DNA from: Blasia pusilla
Lineage: Eukaryota > Marchantiophyta > Marchantiopsida > Blasiales
Assembly (NCBI GenBank): GCA_050084515.1
Contig: CM114273.1
Coordinates: 3,472,001-3,536,000 of the forward strand
Length of the DNA: 64,000 bases
Direction of reading: 5' to 3'
Shown piece after piece: positions 37,011 to 48,570 of the stretch. Positions within the stretch are counted from its first letter, which is position 1. Every line of letters starts with the position of its first letter. Both the position numbers and the translations under genes were made by a program. The notes below the pieces were generated by a model. That model worked only from the letters and a program-made list of their open reading frames with translations. It was not told the DNA's origin and did not search any database.

Positions 37011-37898
37011 AGTGTGCATTATGCATATATATTTTTTTAGTGTAATCCTTTACTTCTTAGAAAGGCTCAATTTTAATCATGAGTATTGAGAGAAGGATTC
37101 ATCCTATTTGTAAATAACCTATCATTTAAGGAGCATGTCTAGTTATTTCCACTAGTCTAAGCCTACTCATCTACTAGGTAATTCCTTGTAGTGACTTTGT
37201 GCTTCATAGAGTACTCAAATTTCAAAACTTCCCAAAGTTCTTTGTAGTAGGAGCACATACAAGGGTACTAGCTCTATGAGAAGATAGAACACTTAAACCT
37301 CTTACATGTTATAATACTATGTACCAAAGGTCTATGGAGGAATTATGGATAAATCTTAATTGATTTGATTCAATGCAATGAAGATATGTGTAGAGTATTT
37401 TGCAAAAATTAGGGAGCAAAAGGAAGAATGGTTTTGTTGCCTTAAGCGAGATGAATATTAGGTTTTCATCTTCTTATGCAGTCTCTAAAAGTATTGAGCA
37501 TGATAAAATCTAAGGGGCTTATTTCAAGGGTTATAAGACAATGGGGAAAAAATCACGTTGCAAAAAATGATTTTGATGATGCCATGCTTGTCTTATTTAG
37601 AGGCGCTTATTTTTTGGTAAGATAGAGAAAAGTTATCTTTCTCTTCCCTTCTTGCTCCATATATGTTATTGGTTGCATGATAGATGCTCTAATATCATGA
37701 TGAAGTATTTGTATCATGATGATATGTCTCGCACTAAGATAGTTAAAAATCAACAAAATTCTTATGAGAAAGATGTTGCTCAAGGTGAAAGAAAATCGTT
37801 TTTTAATAAGATGATGAATTATTCATCTAAGAGCTTGAATAGTTGCAATTTTTATTCCTTTTCATATTATTGTTGTTACTTCATTCTTAGATTTGATC
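37011..37898. other. AT-rich DNA with one unassigned frame
   Basis: A 105-codon plus frame at 37652-37969 overlaps the end of the Helitron relative and shows no family. Nothing else is supported. Confidence 0.3.
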
Positions 37899-38217
37899 TT
37901 AGTATATTGCCCGTGGGATGCACTGGTGAAAATTTTCCCCTTAATTTACTTTTAAATGATACCCATTAACAATAGAAGAGTCTAAAAAGAAACATGTGTC
38001 AACAATAGAAGGGCCTTAAAAGGACACGTGTCAACACCTGTGAAGGGTTTCCTCTGATCTTATGCACAGAAGTGCAGGGACTAATCATATTGCACGCAAA
38101 ATTTTTTCTGTTGCTCGTAAAATGGAAAAAACATTTTCTCGTTGCTGGGTTGCTACATGTTAAACCGAGAGGTATTTGCAAATCAAGAAGGCACTCTCCA
38201 ATAATAATATAGATAGA
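37899..38217 (-). mobile_element. Non-autonomous Helitron relative, ~319 bp
   Basis: On the minus strand it starts TCTATCTATATT after a host A, and includes the 26-base segment (38199 down to 38174) identical to the mini-Helitron at 25469-25494. It ends in a degraded hairpin (CCAGTGC-ATC-CCACGGG) seven bases before CTAA, which fits the CTRR rule. The following host base is G rather than the expected T, so the 3' end may have drifted. No coding capacity. Confidence 0.6.
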
Positions 38218-39687
38218 TAAGTTATAAATATTCATTGGAATTTTGAATCGCTCTTTATTGAAATAGTGGGACTTTGTTAAGTTAAGTCCAATAAGTTTGT
38301 GAGTTTACAATTTTACATTTGATGGAGCTGGTATTGTGATAAAAAAATACAATTGGGTTTTAGTTGAACTAGAAATAAAATGGTAATCCTTGTAAGTTAA
38401 ATATTCATTATTTTGTACATCTAAGAGTCCTCTTCCCAAACAATTAAGGCGGAGTTGGGATAGTATTCTAAACCCTATTGTTGGATACTTGATGAGAAGG
38501 TCAAAGAGTAAGAATCACTTTATTTCCTTTTATAAGAGAACTTTAGAGACTCAATAATAGTTAATATGCATAATAAGAAGATATGATAGAAACCCAGTCA
38601 TTTGAGTTGAGACTTTGTAATGTTCCAAAGTCTCTCATTGTTTATTTTTAGGAAGCTCTTGATATGAAGGCTGATGGCTTGCACAATTCTTTATTTTGGA
38701 AAATAAAAGGTTTAAAGAAGAAATTTTTCAAGAGGAGTACAAGGATATTTTTCTCGACCATCAACCTCAACCTTCGCTCAACATCCAATTATAGCATAAT
38801 TCACAAAATTAGTGAATGATCACGAAGAATTTAAGGTGGAATGATCCCAAGAATAATCGCACCCCAATGAAGTTATCATCAAGTCATTGAATATTTGGTC
38901 CAATAGTGGGGATATCCATTGTATAAAGCCATTTAGGAAACTCAATGAAACTGGGCTAAATTATGTACTATTCGTAATCCTACACTTTAAGAATACTTGC
39001 AACGAGGATGTTGTTTTTTAAGTGTGGGGAGTATTAGAATGACTTAAGACTTAATAGAGACTAAGTTGGAGGAATCACAAGGATAGAAGTGTATTATTTA
39101 GGTCTACATGAGGAAAAAAATATGATGTAGAAGATGAGGGTCAAATAAGATAAATAGAATTTTAGTACGTGGGGAATATATGGTGCATGCAAGGTAGTGC
39201 ATATGAGTAGAAGGACATATGGTAGACACATAAGAAAAGTAATTACATGACTAATAAGAAAGAGTTCGGGTAGACTCAATCTCAATGGTCCTTGATATAA
39301 GGAGAAAGGATCAATCAATAATATATCAAGTGGAAAAGAAGGCCTTAAGGTGTGTTTTACTTCTCAAACCAAGGTCTTTATATTCATATATTTGAGTATT
39401 ATATATATTCATTTATGATTTCTACATACATAATCATTCGTGTTCTAAAATATCTTTAATGGTAATTTATGCTCAATGATTTTTTTACATCAAACCAAAT
39501 CTACTCTTTTAATGAAAACCTTAGGTTATTTATAAGGCAAGAAGGACCATAACTCTCATGCATTATGAGAGGATATTCAATAAAGAATGAGCTCTCAAAC
39601 TCATTATGTTTCGGAATAACCTTTAATTCTACTTTTTTTGTGACTTTTGACCATATGTCAACTCCTTGACTCTTGACATATAATAGA
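38218..39687. other. AT-rich DNA, possible gypsy 3' end and LTR
   Basis: A purine-rich tract (near 39023-39037, GTGTGGGGAGTA) resembles a polypurine tract. It is followed by LTR-like DNA with a TATAAGGAG motif near 39296. No reading frame supports it and no second LTR is seen, so this is tentative. Confidence 0.3.
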
Positions 39688-39697
39688 GGTTAAGAAC
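39688..39697 (+). repeat. Target-site duplication (left) of MITE
   Basis: GGTTAAGAAC; identical copy at 40016-40025 on the other side of the element. Confidence 0.7.
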
Positions 39698-40015
39698 AAG
39701 GTTGCATGTGGACAAAGTCCGTGTCGGTGGACATGTCCATCTCCGTGGACATAAGTGCGTCCTATGGAAGAACTTGTCTGTATGGACCCCACTTTTTTTT
39801 TTTTTTTTTTTCATTCCCTTTACTTGCCTTCGTGTTCCATACTCTATTATTTCTTTCCTCCACTCCACTTCCACTTCCACTCCCTCCTCACTCATTGCTC
39901 CTCTCATCCTTGCATCGCCTTCCATCATGGACTAACAATGTGGGTCCCACCTCTTGGAACCCATGTCCAGACTTGTCCATCCTAAAGAAAGACTTGTCCG
40001 TTTTTATGCAACCAT
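39698..40015. mobile_element. Mutator-like MITE, 318 bp
   Basis: The left end AAGGTTGCAT and right end ATGCAACCAT form 10-base terminal inverted repeats with one mismatch. Beyond them the inversion is looser (GGACAAAG/CGGACAAG-type text). The element is flanked by identical 10-base sequences GGTTAAGAAC, close to the 9-bp target duplications of Mutator-like elements. The interior has repeated 'gtccgtg/gtggaca' words and a poly-T run near 39791. No transposase is encoded. Confidence 0.7.
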
Positions 40016-40025
40016 GGTTAAGAAC

Positions 40026-40543
40026 CACTTCTCATAATATAGAGTCAATTATGCTTACAATAAGATCTTTCCAAAAATAGAAAGTTCTTCAATATGGTTT
40101 CAAATGAGTCAAAAATATGGGGAAGTATGCCGCCATTAGATCTCAACATGTCATCATTGACCTCCTCACATTCTCATCCAACCTCCTTGAAAACACCCTA
40201 TGGAAACTAGTCAACCGGCTACAAAAGATGTGGCATCGATGAAGACCAAGTCACTCCAAATACCCTAAGAAAGTGAATGGCAAGTGGATCAAAATCTATG
40301 AAAAAAAAGTAAGTCCAAGTACCTAGGGAAGCACGCGACGGTTGGAGGAAGCATGAAAAATGGGCAAAATATATGGAGACAAGATAAAATGAGATTAGCA
40401 AGTAAGAAGAGTGCGATGGATTTGAATGGAAGGTCTTTTTCATTCACAATGATCCAATTATGTGTGAAAGAAAAATCCAATTATATATATCACCTTATTT
40501 GTGTAGGCAAAGATGGTGCTAGGAGGTATTGAATGAAGTATAA
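40026..40543. other. AT-rich DNA, nothing recognised
   Basis: Short overlapping minus frames around 40219-40480 have no motif. Confidence 0.35.
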
Positions 40544-40696
40544 TCTACACCTAGAGCACAAGTTTTGATTGGAGAGGAGAGGCCATCCTTAAACTTGATT
40601 TTACTCGGGAGGAGCAAGTCAGATAGATTGAAGAGGTAAAATCAAGTTTAAGGATGGCCTCTCCTCTCCAATCAAAACTTGTGCTCTAGGTGTAGA
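40544..40696. repeat. Perfect 61-bp inverted repeat (hairpin)
   Basis: Positions 40544-40604 are the exact reverse complement of 40636-40696, with a 31-base spacer. The left arm starts TCTACACCTAGAGCAC. Transcription would give a fully paired 61-bp stem. There is no A/T-rich target duplication or recognisable terminal motif outside the arms. Possible natures are a young MIR or siRNA hairpin gene, a foldback element, or an inverted duplication made by replication slippage. A fold-back sequencing or assembly artefact also has to be excluded. Confidence 0.9.
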
Positions 40697-42345
40697 GAGT
40701 CGGATGAGGTAGTGCATTGCCAAGGCGGGACTGCAAATAGAGAAAGTGGATTGACAATGAGGTGATGAGAATTGAGGTTGTGAGTACCTGGGCATGTCGT
40801 CGTGATGATGGCGAAGTACAAAGCTGATGAGTATTTCGATCACAACTTCATCAAGAAATTGTTGAAACGAAGCGCGATTAGTCCAAGGGTTCGATGACAG
40901 CTCTGAAAGGACACCATCACTGGATCTCGTTGATAGGCCGAACTCTGTTGGATAGGTTACGGTCGATATATGGTCGATTAAAAACTCTTTCTATCCACTG
41001 CGGATCGGGGAGGGGGGACAATTGCCAATCACGTTCACGATCGGTTTAGTTCTCCATTTGGCAACTCAGTTTCGTGCTCACAATCGGATTGCCGTGATTG
41101 AGCGTAGCGAGGTTTTTCATTAGCTTCGCTGGCTAGCTAGCACCTCGCGCTCTGTCTCACTCGGGAAATCTCTGCACATTCAAGGTCGCAAATCGTTAAC
41201 TGTGTCTCTCACCATATGCCATCCATTTGAGAAGTCACAGAGCATTAAGTCATCCGTTTGAGAAGGCATAGCGCATTCAGGCAACTAGGATCGTCATATC
41301 CGGATGGCTTCCTTTGAAACTTGATTACTTGTGAGTTTTGTCAAGAGTGTAGGTTCGGAGAGCCAAAGCTTGTGAATACATATCAGGTGGAAAATCTTCC
41401 CTGAATCGCGCTAGGCTCCATTGTATTTTTGGATTGCAGCGCAGAGCTATTGGCGATCATATCCCGGCAAACATGGTCGATGTTGATGCGTTTCCTTGTG
41501 AAGGACCTTCCCTCATCCATCGCCGCGTACGAGAGTCATGCAGAACTAACTGTTTATCCGCCGGGCCGGAGCTGTAAGCTCTGAATGGAATCTTTTGGCA
41601 ACATAGCCCTCTGACTTCCGATTGAACTTTGAGATGAACGAGCCTGATGCATAATGAGCAAAAGGTCAATCTCGAGAGTGCAGTTTTGCTTTCGCGCATC
41701 GTCGGACGAGCGAAAGTCAAATCTTAAGCCAGGAATCGATCACTTGTATCTCGAACATGAGATGCGAGATATAAAAAACTGTTCTCTGCCGAATTCGATT
41801 GTCGACACTCAATTTCTTATATCACTGATCTCCGGTCAAGGTGACCTCCAGGCGACCAGGCGCCAAGCAATTATCGGGCCGAGCGAATGAATACAATAGG
41901 CGCTGAGCGAGAGAGTAGAAATTCAATTGATCCATGCCGCTGTGCCGAAGAAACGCGGATCCGCACAATAACTTACTCCGTTGCCAACTCTCACCATTGC
42001 ATCTCATTCTCAAACGCGGCCCCATTTTGTCAAGCACTCTCGAAGTGACAGAACGTTAAATATGGAATGGTCCCGTCGTCGCCCGCTGGTCGTGGATCGC
42101 GAGGAAGAGCACGGATTCGAAGAGCTCGTACGAGGGACTCGAAGATCCCGAGGCCAGTCGGCGAAATTCAACTCATGTTCGCGGCTGAATGAACGAAAAT
42201 TTGAAACAGAAACTCGTGGTCGTTGTAGTCCGGGGGCATTCTCGGACCCGCACTCTTCCACATACTCCTCTCAGGAGCATTCACATATTCCGCTCCATTT
42301 TCTCGAGCACCGTCCGTGTGATCCGGAGTCGCGTCTGAATGCTCA
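40697..42345. other. GC-richer DNA with overlapping frames, no gene recognised
   Basis: From about 40870 composition rises. The longest frame is 129 codons at 41981-42370 (+), Arg/Ser-rich, overlapped on the opposite strand by 82-83-codon frames. Codon pattern and motifs do not support any of them. Confidence 0.35.
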
Positions 42346-43625
42346 TTCTCAGGCTCAGGTGTCTGGATGAATTGCGCAACCTTGTAGTATGTACACAGTC
42401 TCATAATTTATGCTCACAAATTAAACCATACGTCTAGAAGATCCGTGCCTCCAGGTACAGGTAAATATACCGAATGAGTTCCATTATCTAATATAGCCGT
42501 GTGTTCAGCACAACGCGAACTATTCTTTCGCCTTTTACTAAAGAATACCGTGCGCGGGACACAATCGCGGCATTTCACATTTTTGGATCGCTCCTTAATT
42601 GGAGCACCACCGACAAAAAACAATGAGCAATAAGTTGAGCGATGAATGAACGGTGAGGAAAAGAGAGATGGTGTACAGTATTAAGAAGATGACGAACTGG
42701 AGTACCTAAATATCAGGAACTTTATATAATTGATGGAGTGTCTGTAAATTTTGCAGCCTCCTTGTCATGTACACGAAGGACGTAAGCTTGAGCTCCGAGA
42801 GTAAGACCAAAGTTTTTACGTACTAATATACTTGGCACAAGCATAATTAAACATGGAATTGAGCATTACATGTTCATTTCTCGGGCTTCAATAAAGCGAC
42901 CTTATTACTGGAGGTATCGACAGGGTCGCGGTTGAACTGAGCGATCTTATAGCACTTACACAGTCTCATGCTCCTGACCGGAAAATTAAACCATAAGTAT
43001 AGAAGATCAGCGCCTCTAGCTAAACGTAAATAGCTTGAACGAGCCTCTCGAACCAGCAGCTGCGTGTTCGGCCCAAAGCGAACTATTCTTTCGCCTTTTA
43101 CTAAAGAATACCGTGCGCGGGACACAAACGGCTTTTCTGAGTTTTTGGACTGCCTCTTTATTGGGGTACCATCAAATAAAGCAAAGAAAGAAGTAAACAC
43201 CAGAGGTGTCACTTTTAGATAATTCCAGCATAGCAAATTTCAATTCATACCATGCTCTATACCCTGACGTGTTGACCGCATTCAAATGCCACCAACGTGA
43301 AAGAGCGTGTGTTACATGACATATTGAGAAATCAAAGTGTCTTTCAATCATAGTTTTGGCATGCAATTCTAACTTAAGGATGACTTTAGCACCATAAAAA
43401 TTAACTCTCAGGCTTCGATAGAGCGATTTAGAGGTATTGGGAACGATTTAGAGGTAGAGTGGGAACACGATCTCATAGTTCGGGAGTGCAAATGAAACCA
43501 TACGTCTAGAAGATCCGGGTCTCTAGATACTATTGAGTTCTATGGGGCCATTTCGGATTGAATGGTTGGAGCCCTGTGTTCGACTTCAGCTCATAGCGAG
43601 CTTAATTTTTGGATTAACTTTAAAA
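42346..43625. repeat. Three degenerate repeat units, ~505-565 bp period
   Basis: The landmark AAACCATACGTCTAGAAGAT and variants starts near 42423, 42988 and 43495. Units 1 and 2 also share a 50-base identical block (42515-42564 and 43078-43127, beginning GCGAACTATTC) and flanking matches. A 120-codon minus frame covers unit 2 (42874-43236). The 69-codon frame of unit 1 (42414-42623) reads the identical block in a different frame, so protein conservation is not supported. Confidence 0.65.
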
Positions 43626-44915
43626 AAAAGGAACTTTAATAACTCGCCCGTGTATAGGTTGTGTGACGTGCTCACTATCGGAGCTTCCTCTACTGGAAGA
43701 AATATGCATAATAATATACCAGTACACACTAGAACATGCATATCTCGAGGCGAGTATTTAAACATATGATTGTAGAGCGTCTCCCAAAACTCAACGCGCT
43801 CACGATTTGTAGCTGCCGGGAGGGAGCTGTCCATGGAACAGAAAAAGCTGTCATTGTAGCAGTTTTGGGTTTAGAATGTTGTGGGATTACAAAGTAACCT
43901 AGAGCCATGAATGCTGGTTGGGAGGTAGGATTTAGGTAGAAACTCTCCAATATTAGAGCTTGTGACAAATGGTTAGGATATTACGTTTAGGGTCTCCCCG
44001 CGTTTCTAGTCTCTCTTAGTGGATTTGGGGTACCAATTTATGCACAATGAAGTTGATGGATTTAATTTATAGAGTCCGAAATCCTCTTTGCTCTATTTGT
44101 CTCGAAATCCACGTGATTTGCAGATCGTGGTGGAACTGCCAGTGACGTCCTATCCTTCAATGCCGCGAATATGTTAGCCGTTGGTCACGATAGTCCTCTC
44201 TTTCTCTCATCGGGTCTATCTCGTCTATCTTGTCTTTTTTTTTTTTTTTTTTTTTGGCGGTTTGGATTCTGACGCGATTTTGGGCGGGGACGGCGGGAGG
44301 AAGGACGGAGGGCGTAGGGGAAGAAAAGAGACGTGCTACATGTCGAAACGGAGAGCGTGACGAGAGCTTCGTTTTGATCCGAACCTTGCTGCATGGTGTG
44401 AAGTATTTTTATTTTTATTCATCTCTTTAGAATTCGGTTCATATTAGGGTTCCAAATGTGAATATTAGGGCTTTGCTTATTGTCATTTGGAGAAATTTCC
44501 CAAGATAACGTCCTCTATTCACCCACCCTTCCCCTCCTTTCCCAAGTCCTTTCTTGTTTGTCGTATTTGTCGTATGTGCTTCTCATTTTGGTTCGATTCA
44601 CGTTTGTATTTGTTACCCCTCCCGTACATACACTTTTCTTCTCATCTATTTTATCTCGAAGGGCCCATGATCTTTTCACACTCTTAGCAACTCTACGTAT
44701 TCATGAGTTTATTTTTGGGAGGGGGTTGGGACTAGAAGTCCTAGGTGATGTCGGTAGGTGAGAGTTTATGTTAGAGGGAGCATTACCGTGGACGGAAAGA
44801 GAGTTGTTTTCCAGGACCGCTCGTTCGAATGGGGATGATAGGACTATTATTGACGGGGGATTGTCGCACGATTTTATTGGAGGGGGCCATGTCCTCTTCT
44901 TGGTGAGTTGCATCC
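43626..44915. other. Unassigned DNA upstream of LINE copy 2
   Basis: A T20-type homopolymer lies at about 44235-44255. The part after ~44480 is probably the 5' UTR or promoter region of the LINE, because composition changes and C/T-rich text leads into the ORF. No second copy is available to set the boundary. Confidence 0.35.
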
Positions 44916-46315
44916 ATGCCTCGACCCGCATCGGCTCCCCGTGTGGGGACCCGTGGGTCGTCTAGTCGGGATACTAAATGCCCATGTTGTCCCGAATTCT
45001 TCACTCGTTTAGGAATTCGGAACCACTTAGCGGCTAAACATCCTGACTTTGATAGATTTGGATGGGTGGTCCCTCCTGTCGACCATGGATGCTCTCCGGT
45101 GCTTCCCGCATCATCGCCCCCTCCTGAGGCATGGGAGTGGTTGAGGTCCCACCAGGGCAGCATTATAGGTCTCTTCGAGACCCGTTTTCCTTGCCCGAGG
45201 TTGTTTCATAGGATCCCCCATGCTATTCGGGACGACCTCCGCCACGCATTCCTCCTTCCCCTTGCTAGGATCGCTCTTGATCCTATGGATGAGCTCTCTT
45301 GGTACCTACTACTTCTCCTTCCACGATGGTGTCTTCGTTACACTCGGGGAGGGAAGGCCGGTCATAGAGAGGTTATAGCACGTCTGAGACGCTTTCGAGG
45401 AGGTGATTGGGAGTCTCTGCAGAGTGAGTTTGTGGCATTCGCCAGAGGTAGTAGTTCAACTGGTTTCCCGGCGGACGATCCTGGAGCAGCCAGGTTGCGA
45501 CGATGTAGGACACTGGGGCGAGCTTGTGAGTACTCGCGAGCTGCACGTGCTCTTCGCCGGATGGACATGGCTCCTTCTTCAGCTGTTACCATCGATGCCC
45601 TCCGGAGGCTACATCCTCGTCCAGGGGTTGACATTCCAGCTTTTGCACGTGACTTCCATCCTGACACGGCTATATGCCTTGACCCGTCCCTCTTTGCACG
45701 GGCACTCGGACGTTCTCCGAGGATTGCGGCCGGAGGTTTGTCTGGTATGATGTACGAACACCTTCGTGATTGCTTTCCTTCCGAGGACACCGCTAGCGGC
45801 TTCTCCGAGTTGCTTCAGGTTGCCTCTCACCTAGCTCAGGGGAGAGTGCCAACAGCAGTGGCCCAAGTATTAGGGGCAGGGCGACTTTTGGCGTTGTCGA
45901 AGGAGGGTGGTGGTATCCGTCCGATTGCCATAGGTGAGGTGCTCTTGCGGTTGGTGAGTCGTACTCTCGCTTTGCAATTCCGTGAGGCTTTCCAGTCACA
46001 TCTGAGTCCGCATCAGTTTGGAGTTGCCACGCCAGTCGGATGTGAGACGGTTGCCTTAGGTTTGAGGGCTTGTCTAGATGTACATCCAGAGTGGGTGGTT
46101 CTCCAAGTGGACGTGGAGAACGCCTTCAACTTAGTATCTCGGGCTACTATATTCACAGAGTTGAGGGACGCGGGTGGCCCCATGGCGAGCCTCATTCCCT
46201 TTGTGCAGGCTTTCTATGGGGCCCCTTCGGCCCTCTATTTCCACCATGGTCGATTCGAGGAGGAGGTCATGGTCTTGGAGTCTGCTACCGGGACTCGTCA
46301 GGGTGACCCTCTGGG
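44916..46315 (+). pseudogene. RLE-type non-LTR retrotransposon, 5' part (copy 2)
   Basis: An uninterrupted frame starts MPRPASAPRVGTRG. A C2H2 finger (C22-x2-C25-x11-H37-x4-H42; CPCCPEFFTRLGIRNHLAAK) precedes a linker of about 190 residues and the reverse transcriptase. RT motifs are SKEGGGIRPIAIGEVLLRLV near residue 328, LQVDVENAFN near 396 and GTRQGDPLG near 461. An N-terminal C2H2 finger plus RT is the layout of R2/NeSL-like elements. Homology to copy 1 (14887-15390) stops at about 46315, before the catalytic ADD box. From there the frame runs on for about 24 unrelated codons to 46388. Unlike normal LINE truncation, this copy lost its 3' end, so the break is due to later insertion or rearrangement. 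Confidence 0.85.
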
Positions 46316-46389
46316 ACATCACTTTGCTCCTTTTCATTTGTGTCTATGCTTACTTATATATTACCTCTTTGATGTGTGGATATTATAAA

Positions 46390-46790
46390 AAATTGTTGCG
46401 TTACAAGAATGTTGAATTTAAAGAAACAACTCTTACAAGGTCCTAAGCCAACACGCTCTTCTCAATTTCCTCTAGTGGGATGAGATTAGACCGATTGCAC
46501 ACACTCAGGCATGAGCTCCACTTGCCTATGCATTTGATAATTGACCTCACTTCAGAAAAAAATCTCATTTACTCACTACGATGAAACTTGCTAGTACAAA
46601 TGGAAAACTCCTTGACTAAACCCCACCAATTGTTAATGAAGCACTCCCCATCTTGTCCCAATCCTACCATACTTAGACGACTATAATGTCAAGTCTGAGC
46701 CCAATTCCTCTACCTCACCCATTAACCTAACAACCTATGAGTCTGACACTCAAGTCTTTTCATCCCAAGTTTTCCCTTAGTTAATAATCC
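46390..46790 (+). pseudogene. Unknown helicase-associated ORF, copy B (degenerate)
   Basis: The plus strand reads KNVEFKETTLT, then SGMRLDRLHTLRHELHLPM and LTSEKNLIYS, matching the ORF at 31948-32310 block for block, with at least two stops or shifts. It begins about 75 bases after LINE homology ends, so the element carrying it may have caused that truncation. Function unknown. Confidence 0.45.
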
Positions 46791-47370
46791 CTAGAATCTG
46801 GCAATCACTAACTCCGTTCTCCGAGAAAGTTGGAGAGAGACAAAGATTGTCACAAAATCTCATTTTCTTTTCAGTAGGTTGCACTTGTCACGGTGCAGAT
46901 GGCTTGGACATAGTGTGAATGTCGTAGAGGATCATGTTGGCGAAGTTCATATAATTTATTGGTGCATGTAGAGATGTTAGAAGGATCAAGTAGGGAAACG
47001 TTGAGTGGAAAGATAGATGTAGGAATAGTAGCAATCACTTATTGATGACTTGGATCAGTTGAAGGTGGTCGGATCTAACCAAAAGTATGTTATGGATCAA
47101 TCAACACATGCATAGAGTTGACATTGACATTGAGCTTGCTGCACGTAGATGAGAGCATGGCTTGACATTGCTACCTTGCCTTTAGCTTTGTACCTTAGAG
47201 AATTATCTTGAGATGCCATTATGGAACAAAACTGGCAACAGAGAAAACCTATAGTACTAACTTTGTCCCAAAGTAAAGAAATCATTAGGAACTAAGATAC
47301 CGAGTATTCTGATTTGGTATATAGTTTGAGCACAAGAAAGCATAACATATACTCGACCAAGAGCAAAATC
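46791..47370. other. Unassigned DNA between companion ORF and helicase copy B
   Basis: No motif is recognised. This is the meeting point of two oppositely oriented coding remnants. Confidence 0.3.
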
Positions 47371-48570
47371 TCATGTTATAAACAATAAATGCTTATCTTT
47401 TATAGCGAGGCCTTGGCTTTTATGGCCAATCATGGCATAACCCAATGAGAGTGGGAATGGATTTTTAAAGTGCTTAGAACCATAGCCGTGTCTCAATGTT
47501 GAGAAGTCAGTTCTTGTAGCTGATATGCTTACCGAAGACGTAGTAATCTTAACAAAAATTGATGCAATAATATCATCTTTGTAATGAATGTCTTCCATTG
47601 TACCATGGGATCGAACCATTTGCTACTTGAACTTTCAAGTCAATGTTTGATGTTAACATAACTTTACGGCCAACAACGATTAAGGGCAACTTGTGGAAGT
47701 TTGTATCATCTAGCCACGAGTTAAACTCAAGGTTCTAAGGAGTGCCAATAATGAGGTCAACATGTACTATATCTGCATCACCAAAGAAACATTTTAAGCG
47801 TACAGTGTTGATTAAACGATTATCTGAACGGTGAGAGAAAATTATCATGGTATCTTCCATTAGAAAATCAATAGCATCATTTTCTAATATGAAACACTTA
47901 CTAGCAATTGAATCAATAAGTGCAAAAGATGTTAGACTAGTCCTGATTGTATTCAAGAAGCTTAAGAACTCAACATCATTTGAGTGACGAACTGGTGTTG
48001 TTAGCTCATAATTTTTAGAAAGAGACATAAGTGGTGAAGAAAGAAAATGATACGTTGAACATGAAGTAATATTTTTGTGATTGAAAACGGCAAGGAGCTA
48101 AGACATATCTCCAACCAATAGTAACAATCTACCTTCAAAGGGGTCACAAGATTGAGAGGATGAGGTTTCATTAAGTATTATTGCTATAATTTGGAGTAAA
48201 TGAGGTGTAAGCATGGATATTTATCAATTACAATAATATTAGAGTCCCTTGACTTAATGCTTGCATGAGAAGTTGAATGCATGTATGGGATTTCATCTTT
48301 CAACATAATACGGAGTGGACTATAGTAGCTTTTGGATGCAAGCAAACTGCTGCAATTCTCGTGGTGGCTATTAGTAGTAGATTTAAGCCATGGGATCCCC
48401 ATTGGTTACACATAAAGTTTACAAAGTAAGTCTTAGCAGAACCTGGAGATCCTTGTAGAAGTATCAATCTAGAGGACTTTGCTTTAATTTTATGATACAT
48501 GATCTGTTGGTCCCCATATATTAAGATCAACAATGTCAAAATGATAACTTGATTATTTAAGCACAATAGG
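47371..48570 (-). pseudogene. PIF1/Helitron-type helicase remnant (copy B)
   Basis: On the minus strand a Walker A block (LILLQGSPGSAKTYFVNF, then IATTRIAAVCLHPKATIVHS) lies at 48470-48310. A middle region is at 48028-47735 (FLNTIRTSLTSFALIDS). The late motif GYAMIGHKSQGLAI lies near 47440. The order matches copy A (29983-31345), and Walker A is better preserved here. Stops separate the pieces. Orientation relative to the unknown companion ORF is opposite to copy A, so the element was rearranged or the two parts are independent. Confidence 0.65.

Noticed and set aside
41981-42370. 129-codon Arg/Ser-rich plus-strand ORF
   Set aside because: Opposite-strand frames of similar quality overlap it and it enters the repeat unit at its end; no domain.
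42414-43236. Apparent paralogous minus-strand proteins in repeat units 1 and 2
   Set aside because: The identical 50-base block is read in different frames in the two units, so the similarity is at DNA level only.
44916-46388. A 490-residue functional host gene
   Set aside because: RT motifs, homology to the fragment at 14.9 kb and the unrelated C-terminal tail after 46315 show a truncated LINE ORF.
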